Counted from the first letter of the stretch, positions 23,424 to 35,141 are shown. The stretch is DNA of 64,000 bases from Acheta domesticus (GCA_031308135.1 JAHLJT010009419.1:179398739-179462738), one strand, 5' to 3'. Notes: generated from the letters alone by a model not told the origin. Numbers and translations are program-made.

Positions 23424-23466
23424 TACGCCCTGAGGAAGGTCGCAGAATGGCGACCGAAACGTCGGC
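23424..23466 (+). ncRNA. Hammerhead-ribozyme-like core in the Penelope 3' region
   Basis: CTGAGGA (fits CUGANGA) is followed by a perfect stem II GGTCGC / GCGACC, then GAAA, C-G and the cleavage triplet GTC. Preceding GCC can pair with GGC after GTC as a minimal stem I. Hammerhead motifs are known in Penelope-like elements. Stem III is minimal, so activity might need a dimer. The mirror copy lies on the minus strand at 22523-22556. Confidence 0.55.
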
Positions 23467-23882
23467 ACCTTTGCCATGGACGCGGCGTCACCCGGACAGC
23501 CAACTTAATATAGACTTCTCATAACAATGCGTACTAACTCAATGTTTTCTTGATTTTGTCGCAGTTTTTCGGCCACTCTGCGGGTCGCTTCTCACGCTAT
23601 GGCGACCTTCACTGAAACGTTTTAAGCCAGTGATATACCTTTTCTACTTTCCCGTATACGTACGTATACACGGAGTGATATACGTAGTATAGGGAAAGTT
23701 ATGTAATGCTGCGCGAAAAAATGGCCAATTTTCGGCGGAAAAAATTAATTGCCAGGCCGTGAAAAGGAAAAAGTGGATAAAACCAGTTGCTAAATTAAGA
23801 AAAAAAATCCCCTAACACGTGGTATAGCCAGAAACCCTCTTTTGTGGGTCCCTGATACCAAAAAAATCAATTGAAAGGAAAA

Positions 23883-23917
<35 letters not shown>

Positions 23918-25189
23918 CTGTGAACACTGCTAGCGCCTAAACCATACGTACGATTTCTTCCAAAATGGATATTCCCGGGTCGATATAATTCTAGTCAAAG
24001 CTTTGAGATTTTGAAAAAGATTCTTCGAAATTTGGGGGTACTTTATATGAAGCTCCCCAGTGATTTTCAAAACTTTTCTCGAAAACGGCTCCAAATGTTT
24101 TCTTTAAATTTCTTGTATGAATAGAGTAAAATACACTTATTAACATGGCATAGGTCCGATTTCACGAATAACTCTGAATTTTCGAAAATTGTGAAAGTTT
24201 GAATTTTTTTTCGGCGTCTTTCTCCAACTACAAAATTGAAGATAGGTATTTTTTCTTCAAATAAAATTTGTTCTCCAAAGTGAGTTCTATCATTAAGGGT
24301 CATCTACATTTTTTTGAAAATTTTAGTATTTTTCGCGCAATATTGCGTGCAATATGTGCAATTTTAAAAAAATACAAAAACAAGATTTTCTCAAAAACGG
24401 CTCCTAATTTTTTCTTTAAACTTTTGGTAGGGATAGTGGTAAATGTACTCTATCAGATGACATAAAAGTCATTTTGATCTATCGGTTGGTTTTTTCAAAA
24501 AGTACAAAAATGTAAATGTTTTTACTTGCCTCTCAGGTCGTTAATATTTACATTAACGGCGATTTTTTCACATTATTTTATTTAGTAGTATTTTTAGAGT
24601 ATATATGCTTTAAATAATGTCAAGTAAAGTTTCTGGAAAACACAACCATTTTCTGTGAAAAGTAGCTCAAATTTCGGCATTTTCAGAAACGCTCAAACGC
24701 CATTTTCTCATATATGACTGAAAATTTTTTCTTCAAACTTTTGTAACGGATACTGCTAAAAACACTATTTAGTATAGCGTAAAGTTTATTTTGAGTTATT
24801 TTTTTGTTTTGTTTTTAAAAATTTCATAATTGTAATTTTTTGAAAGATCTCTCACATTTTTAATATGCACATTACAAGCAATTTGTAGACATTATTATAT
24901 TTGTGAGTATAAGTGCTTCAAATAACTTCAAATAAATATATTGAAAACTCAATCATTTTCTGTGAAAATGAGCTTGAAATTTCGCACTTTTAGTAGCGCT
25001 AAAACGCCATTTTCTCTTAAACGGCACATCATTTTTAAAAGAAAATTGCCATTTATGACTAGGTTTTTGTGTTCTTTAATATTCTAAAATTAATAATTCC
25101 GTTCTACCAATAGGAAACCGAAATATTAAGAAAATGACAATAGCATATTATGCAATTAGTATATAACGTTGTCCTTTTTTTACATGAAT

Positions 25190-25245
25190 AAGAAGATATT
25201 ACCGAACGAACGACGTTAGAAATGAGTTCTGTAATATCTTCTTAC
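25190..25245. repeat. Hairpin near the left end of the Crypton-like element
   Basis: TAAGAAGATATTA and its complement TAATATCTTCTTA are separated by about 30 bp (AACGAACGACG...). Could be a recombinase-binding subterminal site. Confidence 0.5.
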
Positions 25246-26756
25246 GAGTGCAAAAAATTAACATTATAAACGAGTTGCATACACTATTTTTTGTATAACA
25301 GTATTATAAGGATTTAAGGAAACGAAATTAATTGTGTTAAGTTGTAATTCGTAGTTGTAGTAGATCTCAAATTCATGTTTTGTCATGAATGCTACCTAAG
25401 CAACTAATTTGTTTACAAATGGCAATTAGTTTGATAGTCGTTATTCAAACATAATGGATTTACCTAGAGAAATTGTGGAAGAATCTGCAAAAGCATAAAA
25501 TGCTATGATACCGAAAAAGTTTTCCAAACTGTATGAGAAAGAGTACTTAAAGTTTAGGAAATGGATGGATAAAAAAATATGCAAATTTATTATGCAAAGC
25601 TGCTGTTCTTTCTTATCTATCGGAGCACTTTGGTTAAGTTAGTATAATGCACATGCTAGAATAAAGACGTTTGTTAATTTAATGCATGCTTCTTTAAACA
25701 TTAAGTCCACAGCATGTAAAGCGTCGACACTATGGTGCACTTATTCCAAATTAAAGGAAATGCCTAAAGATCAAAGAGAATGTTGATATTGGAACTTTTC
25801 ATAAAGTAAGTTACTTATGAAACAGGCAAATGTGGGATATCAACCTATAAAGGCAATGGTATTTTCCCAAGAAGATGTAAACACATTTCGTACAAAAGCT
25901 GATGATGAAACTTTTCTTTTAATGAAGGTATAATAATGACAATGGCAATAATAGTTAAGTTTTATTTATTAACTGGTGTATTGTATTAATAGCTGGTATG
26001 CTTTTCAGGTTGTTGCTATTTTTGGCATATTTGGTGCTTGTAGACGTGTCAAATTGTACAATTTGTACCTCAACGATGTGAAAGAAGACGGTTCTGTTTT
26101 GATAGTAAACATTAAAGCAACAGAAAATGACAATCCCGGAATAATTACTTCCGTATCCAGTGAAGAATTTAATTATGTTGAAGTCTGTAAAAATACATTT
26201 CCTTAAGACCCTTACATATTAAACACAAAAACTTTTTTTGTTTTACAATCATGGCAAATGCAGCTGCAATCCAATTGGTATCAATACATTTGCGAAAATA
26301 CCAACAAATATTGCAAATTTTTTAAAATTACTAAATGCATAATAGTACTCTGGTCATTCGTTTAGGAGAACATCCGCGACGTTTCTCGCTGATAATGGTG
26401 GTGATACCACTACACTTAAACGTCATGGAGGATGGCGGACTACAAGTGTAACAGAGTCTACATCGAAGAATCGGTGAATAAAAAGATTCAAATAGCTAAC
26501 AAGATATTGGTTAGTGCAGAAAGCAAAGAAAAAACATGCATTTTAGATATAAATGCATGTTCTGGAGTGTCACTGACCAATTTATCAAATTGTACACTTA
26601 ATGTACATGTTCACAAGAATGAATTTGATGTTTTTTTTTGTTCTTATTATGTTGTTCTTGTTATATTACCTAATAAAAACAAAATATAATTTTAAAGGAG
26701 TAATAAATTAATAAATCAGTTTTTTCATAACGTATTTGATTTTACTGCGAACACTG

Positions 26757-26759
26757 CAA

Positions 26760-26836
<77 letters not shown>
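26757..26836. repeat. (CT)n(AT)n compound microsatellite
   Basis: About 38 bp of CT units followed by about 40 bp of AT units inside the Crypton-like element. Confidence 0.95.
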
Positions 26837-26840
<4 letters not shown>

Positions 26841-27184
26841 CACTGCCTTCTTTAAATTCTATAACTGAAAATATATAGGGGCCGTGACTATTACGTCCGT
26901 GATGGCTCATATTTCGTGCAGAAATAGCGATGACTTAATGATTAGTGCAATAATACGCCATACTATGAACGATTTTGTTAATGTAAAAGGGTTGTTTATA
27001 ATACTGGTATACAAAAAAATGTACTTTTGGCGTTGATAGATGGCAGCTGGCAAGAAAGAGTATGTGGCAATTTCATATAGCTAGCGAAAACTCAAGGAAA
27101 TAGAAAACTAATATGGGAAAGTCTGTGCCATTCTGTAGCACCACTAGTTTCATAGCTGCAGCTCCATACATTTCTTCGAGCAAC

Positions 27185-27580
27185 AACTTGTATTTGTAAG
27201 TTAATGTTCTTCAAATGAATTCAAATTAAGTTTTTCGAAATCTAATTTGAACTTCTTTTTCTCTGAAAAAGAGTTTCAAATTTTGCATTTTTAGTAGGGC
27301 TTAAACGCGATTTTCTTATAAACGGTTAAAAAATGTTCAAAGAATATTTCCATTTAGGAAGAAGCTTAGTGTTCTTTAATATTCTAAAAATTAATATTTC
27401 CGTTCTACCATTAGGAAACCGAAAAAACCAAAAATGTCAAAAAAATGTACTTTGCGCGGCGATAGATGGCAGCTGGCAGCTGGCATGAGTATGTGGCAAT
27501 TTCGAATAGCTAGAGAAGACCCAAGGAAATAAAAAAAAACAAATACGGGAAAGGTCTGTGCCATTCTGTAGCAGCACTAG
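27185..27580. mobile_element. F1 right-end copy
   Basis: Second right end directly after the first (GATAGATGGCAGCTGGCA, AATTTCGAATAGCTAG, GTGCCATTCTGTAGCAGCAC then CTAG ending at 27580). It suggests tandem or nested F1 insertions. Confidence 0.7.
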
Positions 27581-29595
27581 TTTTCTTTAGTTTTCACTTA
27601 TGTGGCAAAGAATGTTCAAGAAAGTGGTGTTGATCCCCTTTTCGGCACATTCTCATATTTTTGAAAATTGAAAAAAAACGTTCTGAATGGTAAATTCGAA
27701 TTTCTTACGCTTCGTCATGTTTTATTTGACTTTAGTTTGACTTTAAGACTTTCAAACTTTGTAATTATATCGTCCTTGGCAAGCTCATTTTTAAAATGCG
27801 TACGTTTTCGGGCATGTTTTCGTGTTTTGTTAGTTTTTATTTTTGAGAATTCATGCGTAATGCATGTTTGAACATTTTTTAAAAATTAATCGTTAAATAT
27901 TTGTATTATGTACTACTATGAGGAGAAGTGTATTTTGTGCTCTTTTTCTTAAATTCTAGGATCACTATCCTAACCTACAAACAAGATGTATTATGTATAC
28001 AGATAGAAATGAGCGTTTTGGAAAGAAAATATTCAACATATATGCTAAACGAATTGCTCTTTGTTTTACCAAAGCCGCGTTGGAAAAAAGCGCCGTTCTT
28101 GCTGCAATGTAATCAAGGCAACGTACGTGAAATTATTTTTGTTTTCTGTATAATGTGCTGCGAACATTGTAACAGTTAAATGTATTCCTCTTCGTTCATT
28201 TGTAAAGGTATGTTTGCTGCTCCTGACTATCGAAATTTATACAGATATGCACGACATGCCCTTTATTTGAATAGGTTAAATTAGACGTTATGCAATAGCT
28301 GAGGTGTTAGTAGTGCAGAAATTAAAATCTCTCAATATCACGTAACTGCTTGCAGTAACGTGAGAAAGTACATGTTGCTGTAGCACCACTAGTTTAATTG
28401 TAAATTGGAATTTCAGTTAGGAAATAATGAATTCTTTTTTAGTTGGAAAAAGCAAAACTTAGCTCCGTCCGCACCGCTATTTGTCTCCATTGAAACTGCG
28501 ATATCACCGTTCCGCCAAGTGAGTAACCGCATTCCCTCCAAACGAGTAGACATCTGACGGCGTAGGATTAAAACGTGAGAATATGGCGAGGGTTTTGAAG
28601 AGCGCCCAGATAAATATGTCAGTGGTTTCGAAATTATTTCATGCTGGCTTTCGGTAACTAATTTGGAATCATCCTGTATTGCACTGAAGTGATGCACCTA
28701 TTAACGCACAGCTTTCCATTAGCCCCGAATCCCGGCTACTGTGTTGTTCCATGTTGAGTCACCGACCACTGTTGAGGAGTTCGGGGCACGGTACTCGTTG
28801 TAGTTAATATTACTAACTCTTACAGTATCATGATCGAAATACAAAATAGTCCGCATTTAGAGTCACAGTACACTGTGAAGTTCAGCGGCACAATATCTGT
28901 TTTTGAATACGCTTTACAAGTTGTGAGGGCTGTTCGATGCAGTGCTTCGAGCACTTCGTTCACTATCGCTGCTAGGTGAGGAAACGATTCATTATCTCTG
29001 ATTTCTGAACATGACCTTTCTACCGGTTTGGAAAAGGTACCTACTTGACAGAGGCGCAGAAGAAAATCTATAAAGTATTACAAAGTTTTGCCCAACGATG
29101 GCTTAAATTCTTGCAGATTTTGAAATGTGCAACACTTACAAGACGGATAATCGCATTTCTCCATTTTGTAAATTTTTCGTGTTTTTGAAAACGTACTTAA
29201 CTGCAAACATTCAGAAATTGATTTGGAATGACTCAAAATGAAGTATTATTTAGTGTTTAAAAATGACATTTTTGATTTTCTATTACAAATATTAACTGGT
29301 TTTTCTTATTCCTTGACATTTCCAAGCACTGACGTTGCATAACTTTCAGTCGACATTAATGTAAATTTGCAGGTCACGTGCAAATCGTTTTCATACAAGT
29401 TTTAATAAAATACAGAAGAGAAAAACATGTCGATGTTTAGTTCTTAGTTATGTAGGCTACATCGTTAATATCTGATGTAAGAAACTCGTTCGTTTCCCTT
29501 TTAATAATTAATTCCTTTCTCTTAGTCTTCGTAAAACAGCAACAGCTACGAGTACATTGTCCTTGACCTACATTGCAAGAACTACTACTACATTT
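27581..29595. other. ELOVL-B intron 3, unclassified
   Basis: An F1-like terminus, TGTAGCACCACTAG, ends at about 28392. A minus-strand frame at 28697-28413 (LTYLSGRSSKPSPYSHVLIL...) has coding-like composition but no recognised family. Rest AT-rich. Confidence 0.4.
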
Positions 29596-29599
29596 TTGT

Positions 29600-30971
29600 G
29601 CCAAAAGACATTGTTCTCAAAAATGTTTCTAATTTGTTATCTTGATATGAAACTCAAAAATTCTTTTTCGGAAACTCAAAAATTTTCTGTGAAAAAGTGC
29701 TTCAAATTTCGCATTTACAGTAGCGCTCAAACGCCAGTTTCTTAACCCTGCAGAGGTAACGTGACTTTTTGAAACAAAAGTGGTAACGTGGGGTGTTTCC
29801 AGACCCCTACACTCTTTTCGTGATATATGCTAAATTATAAAAAATAAATTAATATAATATTATTCTTATATTATTAACAACTTTTTACATGCAATTAAAT
29901 AATTTATTAAGAATTTAGTTCCTAAACAACTCTGAGAATTCATCAGGAAAGCATCTAATATTTGGAGTTACTTTTTTTACCGCTCTGCGCGTGTTGTCAC
30001 ATCCAAGCCCATGTTTCGTAGCAAAAATTGAAATATTTTCAAATTCAAAGTACAATGAAAAATTTCAATACCCGTATTATCCACATTCCACAATTTAGCA
30101 AGATTTTGGTGCCCTGATTTCACAGATCTAGCCAAAATACGTAGCACAATTACTGCCTTCATTTCCTCTTTGTCAGTCTTATACGTGCTGAGATCATTTT
30201 TATTCCTCTCTAAATCCATTTCATTTTGATGTTGGTGGATTCTGTAATTCTCTCAATCAAATCCAAATCAATAAACAAAGAAAACATTATCCTGTCTTTT
30301 GGAATTGCGTGCAGACTGCTTTTTCCTGGGTGGTGAGTAACAATATTCTGTTTCCCTTTCAGCAAAAGTTGGCGTATTCTTCACTCCTTTTTTAACATAT
30401 TAAGTGACCTAAAATGTTCGTAGTACTTCAGTACTACTTCCTAACGTAAAAATACAGCATGAAATACGTTCCCAATCTAATAGAATGTACGAGACTGAAG
30501 ACACTTTTGCGAACGTAGAAGGTAAAGCGGGGGTCTCTGGGCACCCCAAACAAAACAATAGCTTGCTACACGGATAAAACTCACTAAAGTGGCAAACTGA
30601 AAGCACATTAAATATCTTTATACAAAAAGAGAAAGATACTAAAGCAATGGTCAGGGTAGCCAACATGGGTATCACAACAAGCGGGAAGAAAGGACCGTGG
30701 GGGTCCTACGGACCCCCCTCCCCGTTACCACTCCCGGGTTAACCCGGGAAACGGCTCCAAATTTTTCAAAGAAAGTTGCCATTTAGGACGAGGTTTCATT
30801 GTTCTTGAATTTTCTTAAAATAATATTTCCCTTCTACTATTCGTAAACCGGAAAATTAAGAAAATGTCAAAAATTAGTTTGGGCGGCGGTAGATTGCAGC
30901 TGACAAGAGAATGTGGACAGGAAATAGGAAACTAATACGGAAAAGTATGTGCCATTCTGTTGCACCACTAG
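29600..30971. mobile_element. F1 fragment split by a piggyBac derivative
   Basis: Left flank AGTAGCGCTCAAACGCCAGTTTC and right flank AAACGGCTCCAAATTTTTCA are contiguous in F1 (TTTTCTTAAAAACGGCTCC at 45207), with TTAA at the joint. The F1 right terminus ends at 30971 (CCACTAG). Confidence 0.75.
29746..30738 (-). mobile_element. piggyBac-like deletion derivative, copy 1
   Basis: 993 bp flanked by TTAA (29742-29745 and 30739-30742), the piggyBac target duplication. Ends are inverted: CCCTGCAGAGGTAACG / CGTTACCACTCCCGGG. The minus-strand frame at 30219-29977 encodes the N-terminal part of a piggyBac transposase: NKNDLSTYKTDKEEMKAVIV, LWNVDNTGIEIFHCTLNL, FQFLLRNMGLD. The catalytic Asp region is missing, so it is non-autonomous. 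Six extra bases (CCCGGG) follow the right TTAA before F1 resumes. Confidence 0.85.
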
Positions 30972-31437
30972 TTAATTAGAAACAAATTTTAAATGTCAAC
31001 AAACTCTACATGATTGAGATGCATAATTTCGTTAAAATTATGTAAGAGATAATAGGAAGTCTAACTTAAAATGATAAAGGAGATGAAAATATTTTTAAGA
31101 TGTAGGAAAATGTGCCTTTTTTGAGCGAAAAAAAATCGTACTCGTTGTGAAGGTCAAAAGGTGAAAGCTTTTCACACCTAGATTATGCCAAATAGATAGC
31201 GTAAAGTTTGGTTCTGCTCACCCCATCAACCATGCAATCAGGTTTAAATGCCACGGCATGATCGTAGGTAATGAGTCTGTATTTCTAGAGTACATTTAAA
31301 TGATATACTTTGGGGAATACACGAGGAAAGGACTGTCCAAAAATGCAATTAAAGAATATAAGTGACATATAATTAAGGTAATAAATACTATTTCCATTAG
31401 AATTAAGGCTAACTTTTTATTAAAGAAATATACCTAC
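30972..31437. other. ELOVL-B intron 3, no feature
   Basis: AT-rich; nothing recognised. Confidence 0.5.
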
Positions 31438-31521
31438 CCACATAGCCTCATCATCTGTGGTGTCATATCCAACGGGTGGACACCAGAAGCTCGTTTTCCT
31501 CCATAGAAATATAGTTGCAAT
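31438..31521 (-). CDS. ELOVL-B exon 3
   Basis: 84 nt, phase 0 at both ends, acceptor tgcgcag, donor TGG|GTAGGT. It encodes TSFWCPPVGYDTTDDEAMW, which aligns with [16 protein letters not shown] of ELOVL-A. The C-x-P-x-x-[YW] core is kept. Confidence 0.8.
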
Positions 31522-32880
31522 CTGCGCATAAAGTGGTCTGATATACTACATTTTTTAAAATTATTAAGATCTCCAGAAGTATGAGTGCATAACAAAATAG
31601 TTTTTGAAGGTCACTTCAATAATTATTTTTCGGCAATACATCCATGAAGTAATAATTTAGCCCTTTTCAGATTCAATACTAATAATGGAAAATAGCCATA
31701 AATAAGAGAAGCTGGCGTGATTTTAACTGTAAACTTTATTTTCGTATTTAGTAGGTGATTTTCTCTGAGTGAATTGTAGGTCAATGTATTAATGATTTTT
31801 GGCCGATGGAAGAGGATTAGTTTTTTCAGTAATTCCACTTCTTGAGTTCTTAAGGTGAAAATTACAGTTATTGCACAGGAAATGTTGACGATTTATAGAA
31901 CGTAAAATCTTCAAACATAGAATAATTCTGTAACTAAATTTTTGTGTGAAATTTTAACAGTAGGTCTATTTACAATGATCGTATGGATAAAAACAACTTT
32001 TCGTTTGAGCTGGACATCGCAAGTTTTCCATTTTAATTCTTCCCTTATAATACGGTAATAAATGTGTGTATTATTATATTAATTCCTATAATATATTTTT
32101 TAACCATTTAGACCATGTTCGTTATTAATAATTTAGTATTTGATATAATAATTACAAGTTTTTGTCATTAAAAATAAACAACAGAAAAACAGAAAAAATC
32201 ATTGTCCATTTATATTCATAATAATTTAAAGCGTCGATTTTTATTAATATCAGAAATAATCTTTCATGCATTCTTAAGAAATATATCATAATTCTTACTG
32301 ATTTCTTAATTTCTTATTTTACTACGCTTTTGGAAACCTCCGCCAAAAAAGACGTCCCTGTCCAACACCGCCTAGACTTACAAGGCCTGCACACTGCAGA
32401 TTTTCCAAGCCAATGTAGCGGCAAGAGAAGGCCGACTCATTAGAGTAAGACGTAACCAAATTGTGTACGTTGAATAGCATGTGTAGCTTTCGAGTTGTGG
32501 TTATGTGGATGTGGTTTGTTGTTGATAATAGTGAGAATCATGGTGAACAAGGGCTGTGTCCCCAGGTGAGGGAATTATGACAAAACGTGAAAAGTGTAAG
32601 TTGTTAAGGTCAGGGTTTACTTTCAGATTTATGAATTGCATTTGCGAACATGCGAAATTGAGAAGAATTCAGTGTTCTATTGTGATAATAGACTAAATTC
32701 CTTTAAAACATACACGACTATCCCGTAGAGCTAAGCGTTCTTTGTTGCCTAATTGACTAGTTGCTTACTTGAATGGCCCACTCACTTTCTACAGAGAAAG
32801 TCTTTCAGAAAAGAAATTGCGTTTAGAAAACTAATATCTTCTTGCTGGTATTGAAGAAAGTGCTAAAGAAAACATTGCAA
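31522..32880. other. ELOVL-B intron 2, no feature recognised
   Basis: AT-rich sequence; a GC-richer patch at 32330-32460 has no recognisable frame. Confidence 0.45.
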
Positions 32881-32884
32881 GATA

Positions 32885-33420
32885 AAATGAAATATCTTTC
32901 AGAACTTTTGATGAACTAAGAAGCAAACTGCAGTTGCTTGTTTTGGACGATTATTGGTCGATCATTAATAAGGAAATCGGTATTCTTTTTCGACATATTG
33001 ATTGTAATTCTGACCCTAAAATTATCAAAACTTGTGGTGGATAAGGAATTGAAACTCAGTGTTCATTATTGTAAAAATGTATTAAAAATTGGTAGCACTA
33101 CAATATCAGATGGTGTATGTAACACAAATGAAATTAGTGATGTTTTAGAAAAGGCTAGGTTAAAGTTATGTTTTAATACAGGTAGTAGTAACAATCCTCA
33201 CGATGGTTTTGCTTTAATTTCAGACGTCTTACTTCAAATCAATACCACAAATTCACAATTTGACAAACCCATTGCTTTTATGCTGAAACGAATAGAAGTC
33301 CTTACAAAGAAAAGATGTGCATATCTGTACGGTTCATGGTTTTTCATATTGTGTTGTATGCGATTTATCAGATAGCCATATTCTTATAAATATTTCAAAC
33401 ATTTAGTGTTCATAATATTT
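32885..33420 (+). mobile_element. Transposase-like fragment, possibly P-element N-terminal part
   Basis: With one frameshift the plus strand reads DDYWSIINKEIGILFRHIDC, SDPKII, VVDKELKLSVHYCKNVLKIG, SDVLEKARLKLC and CAYLYGSWFFILCC. The hydrophobic/charged pattern resembles the part of P-element/THAP9-type transposases downstream of the DNA-binding domain, and a better P-like fragment lies 1.3 kb downstream. The match is weak by eye. Confidence 0.35.
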
Positions 33421-33559
33421 ACTCATCCTAGTGCAATTAAGAGATTCATTTGGTTTAGAACATCAAAAGAAACAAATTTTTAACAATTTTTTGAAGTGAA
33501 CAAGAAACAAATATTACATACTGTGATATACCAATATATTATATATTTTGACAATAACA

Positions 33560-34590
33560 TTTGCTGTAAATGGGTTGGGTTAAAAGGGTCCTGCAAATGG
33601 CAATATACAGCCTTAGCAACGCCGGCGTAGTGGTTGGCAAGGTCAATAAACTGCATTCAGGCCTTGAATAGGTGGGGGCGCTGGCTAGAAAGACATATAA
33701 GATAGTTTGGAATTGGTCTAGAAAGGAATGACTATCGAGGGCGTGGCTACTTGATTTGGTAAGAAATGAATGGATTGGCTAAGGGAGAATAGACTGTCGA
33801 ATTTTGTCGTTTTGTTTAAAAAAATAAGAATGAAGGACGGATGCCGAGGCGTTGAGGGCGAAAAACGGAGGAGTAAATGACATTCTGATAGAGGTCGTCA
33901 AGTGGTACAGATAGCTCGCGAGTATAATATTAGGGGAGTGGGACTTGTAAGTTTGACGTGAGACTCAATGGTTTCAGACTCTGAAAATTGATGTGCAGCA
34001 GTAAATTCGCTTAGGACTTTGAATGTTTTTTATATTGCGGTTTTGGACTTTAATGTTTTACCACGTAGTTGGGGGAGAACTAGGAACTGTCAATATCAAA
34101 TAAGAACCGGTAGATATTCTAGGCAGTGAGGGCTGGATTCGTCGGCAGCGTCGCAAGATTAGAAGAGAGAAATTGGACGTGGGATTATCAGAATTCAAGT
34201 GCGAAGATACTGCATCGTCGGTCAAGACCACGTTAGATAAGTACTGCAGTACAAAGGTTTTCTTTTAAAACGAGGTCATGACCTAAAGGCAGAACAATTG
34301 CCAATAGAAGTAAATAAATTGTTAAATTTTTCTTTTGGAAATGAAAAGATGATTTTCATTTGGTCAATCACAACTGTTAAGTAGTTAGAGATATATAATT
34401 ATTTCCTTTCAGATTCCTCGCCATACTGTATAGTTGGCAGATCAAATAATCGGCTATCTAGGCGATAGCGATTATCCATTACGTGACCCATTGATCCAGC
34501 TAGCCGGACATTTATTCATTCGTTAAAATTAGCTGTGGAAGCATTGGTTTTAATTATCAATTATCGTAACCTGTTCCTGGCGCCCAAAAT
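33560..34590 (+). other. Possible solo LTR with primer-binding-site-like motif
   Basis: A GC-balanced, non-coding block lies between two transposase-like fragments and is followed by TGGCGCCC at 34578-34585, a common tRNA primer-binding start in LTR retrotransposons. No clear TG...CA ends or polypurine tract, and no second LTR. Confidence 0.25.
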
Positions 34591-34714
34591 TTTTCTATAA
34601 ATTCGGAACGGGTCACGAATATAACAGTCCTAAGGTAAATGATGTCAGTTAAAACGGCACGATCTCGTAATAATTTATGACGAGACATTGTTGGTACATT
34701 TCAATACATTATAT

Positions 34715-34955
34715 GATAGTGATAAATTAGTGCCTCTCATGATAGATGAGATACATTTAAAATCAGGACTTGCAAAATATTAAAAAAAATATATTGATAT
34801 TAGAAAAGGTAGGATTTCAGGTACTGTGCTTTGTAAGTGATAATAACAGTATTAAAAGAATGCATATGGAGGTATTTTCGCGTGAAAAGAACACATATTT
34901 ATGTACAATCTTCCAGCTAAAGAAAGAAGACCTCTTTTCTTATTTGATACTGTGA
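34715..34955 (+). mobile_element. P-element-like transposase fragment
   Basis: Reads LMIDEIHLKSGL and, after an internal deletion, ILILEKVGFQVLCFVSDNNS then IKRMHMEVF. The D-E-x-x-L-K and V-S-D-N-N blocks are conserved in P-element-type (THAP9-like) transposases around catalytic acidic residues. Frame stops at 34953. Confidence 0.55.
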
Positions 34956-35141
34956 TTCATTACATATTTTTCTCTGGTAACCAAAATTTTACTTAGCATT
35001 TCAGTTTGAATGGCCTTCTTATACGGCCACCTTGAATTACTGCTCAGGCCTTGTAGGTCTAGGAGGTGGTGTCCTGTCTCAATCAGGCAATTGAGCATAA
35101 TTGATATTGAAGAGCATCCGATTAATCAACACGGAATTTAC

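Larger units (their letters stand above)
22476..23510. repeat. 118-bp inverted terminal arms of the Penelope-like element
   Basis: 22476-22593 and 23393-23510 are near-perfect reverse complements. The arms carry the hammerhead-like core in opposite orientations. Confidence 0.9.
22443..23512 (+). mobile_element. Penelope-like element inserted in mariner (GIY-YIG end)
   Basis: A 12-bp target duplication, GACTTCTCATAA, flanks it at 22431-22442 and 23513-23524, and mariner coding resumes on both sides. The plus-strand frame 22580-23143 ends with a GIY-YIG endonuclease: GVYEIPCSCGHSYIGETGRT, DERLREH, KSAIALHAWKTGH and LLAREDRWGTRRVKEAVE. This is the diagnostic C-terminal domain of Penelope-like retroelements. 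A frameshift near 23140 leads into the end of the domain (LNADQGIRLHDAWKH). RT is missing (5' truncation). The first 150 bp are an inverted copy of the 3' end, a structure seen in other Penelope-like insertions. Confidence 0.87.
21590..23640 (-). mobile_element. mariner transposon, degenerate, split by a Penelope-like element
   Basis: Minus-strand transposase pieces run from the N-terminal part at about 23640-23525 (SDPQSGRK...) through 22430-21925 to the C-terminal end at about 21600. Recognisable blocks are ARDETWCYLYNP (first catalytic Asp kept), SRGKVVLEIFFDVHGLVHYE, EVYVEILRRLR and SPSHRSVLVKNYLAR. The expected HDNAPSH reads HHKSPSH, so the second catalytic Asp is lost. The YSPDLAP-type region is disrupted by a short inverted duplication at 21830-21858. 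The family carries a D,D34D catalytic triad; this copy is dead. Confidence 0.85.
25141..27005 (+). mobile_element. Crypton-like tyrosine recombinase element, degenerate
   Basis: Plus-strand coding remnants in order: MDLPREIVEESAKA... and KFSKLYEKEYLKFRKWMDKK (25454-25580); ASTLWCTYSKLKEMPKDQRE (about 25720); VVAIFGIFGACR (about 26010) and LYLNDVKEDGSVLIVNIKAT; GINTFAKIP; SFRRTSATFLADNGGDTTTL then KRHGGWRTTSV (26363-26440). After a one-base shift comes VYIEESVNKKIQIANKIL. The R block, the HGGWR block and the final Tyr form the active-site set of tyrosine recombinases; proteins of this layout are assigned to Crypton elements in insects. Several stops and shifts show decay. Imperfect inverted ends are visible (AGTATATAACGTTGTCCTTT at 25158 versus the complement of about 26975-27003). 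Confidence 0.7.
23641..27147. mobile_element. F1 copy interrupted by a Crypton-like element
   Basis: 23641-25140 and 27006-27147 together match the end-to-end F1 copy at 44015-45464, including the right terminal repeat GCCATTCTGTAGCACCACTAG ending at 27147. The break falls between GAAAATGACAA (25140) and AAAAAAATGTAC (27013). In intact F1 these are continuous (GAAAATGTCAAAAAAATATAC). The left terminal repeat is absent. Confidence 0.7.
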
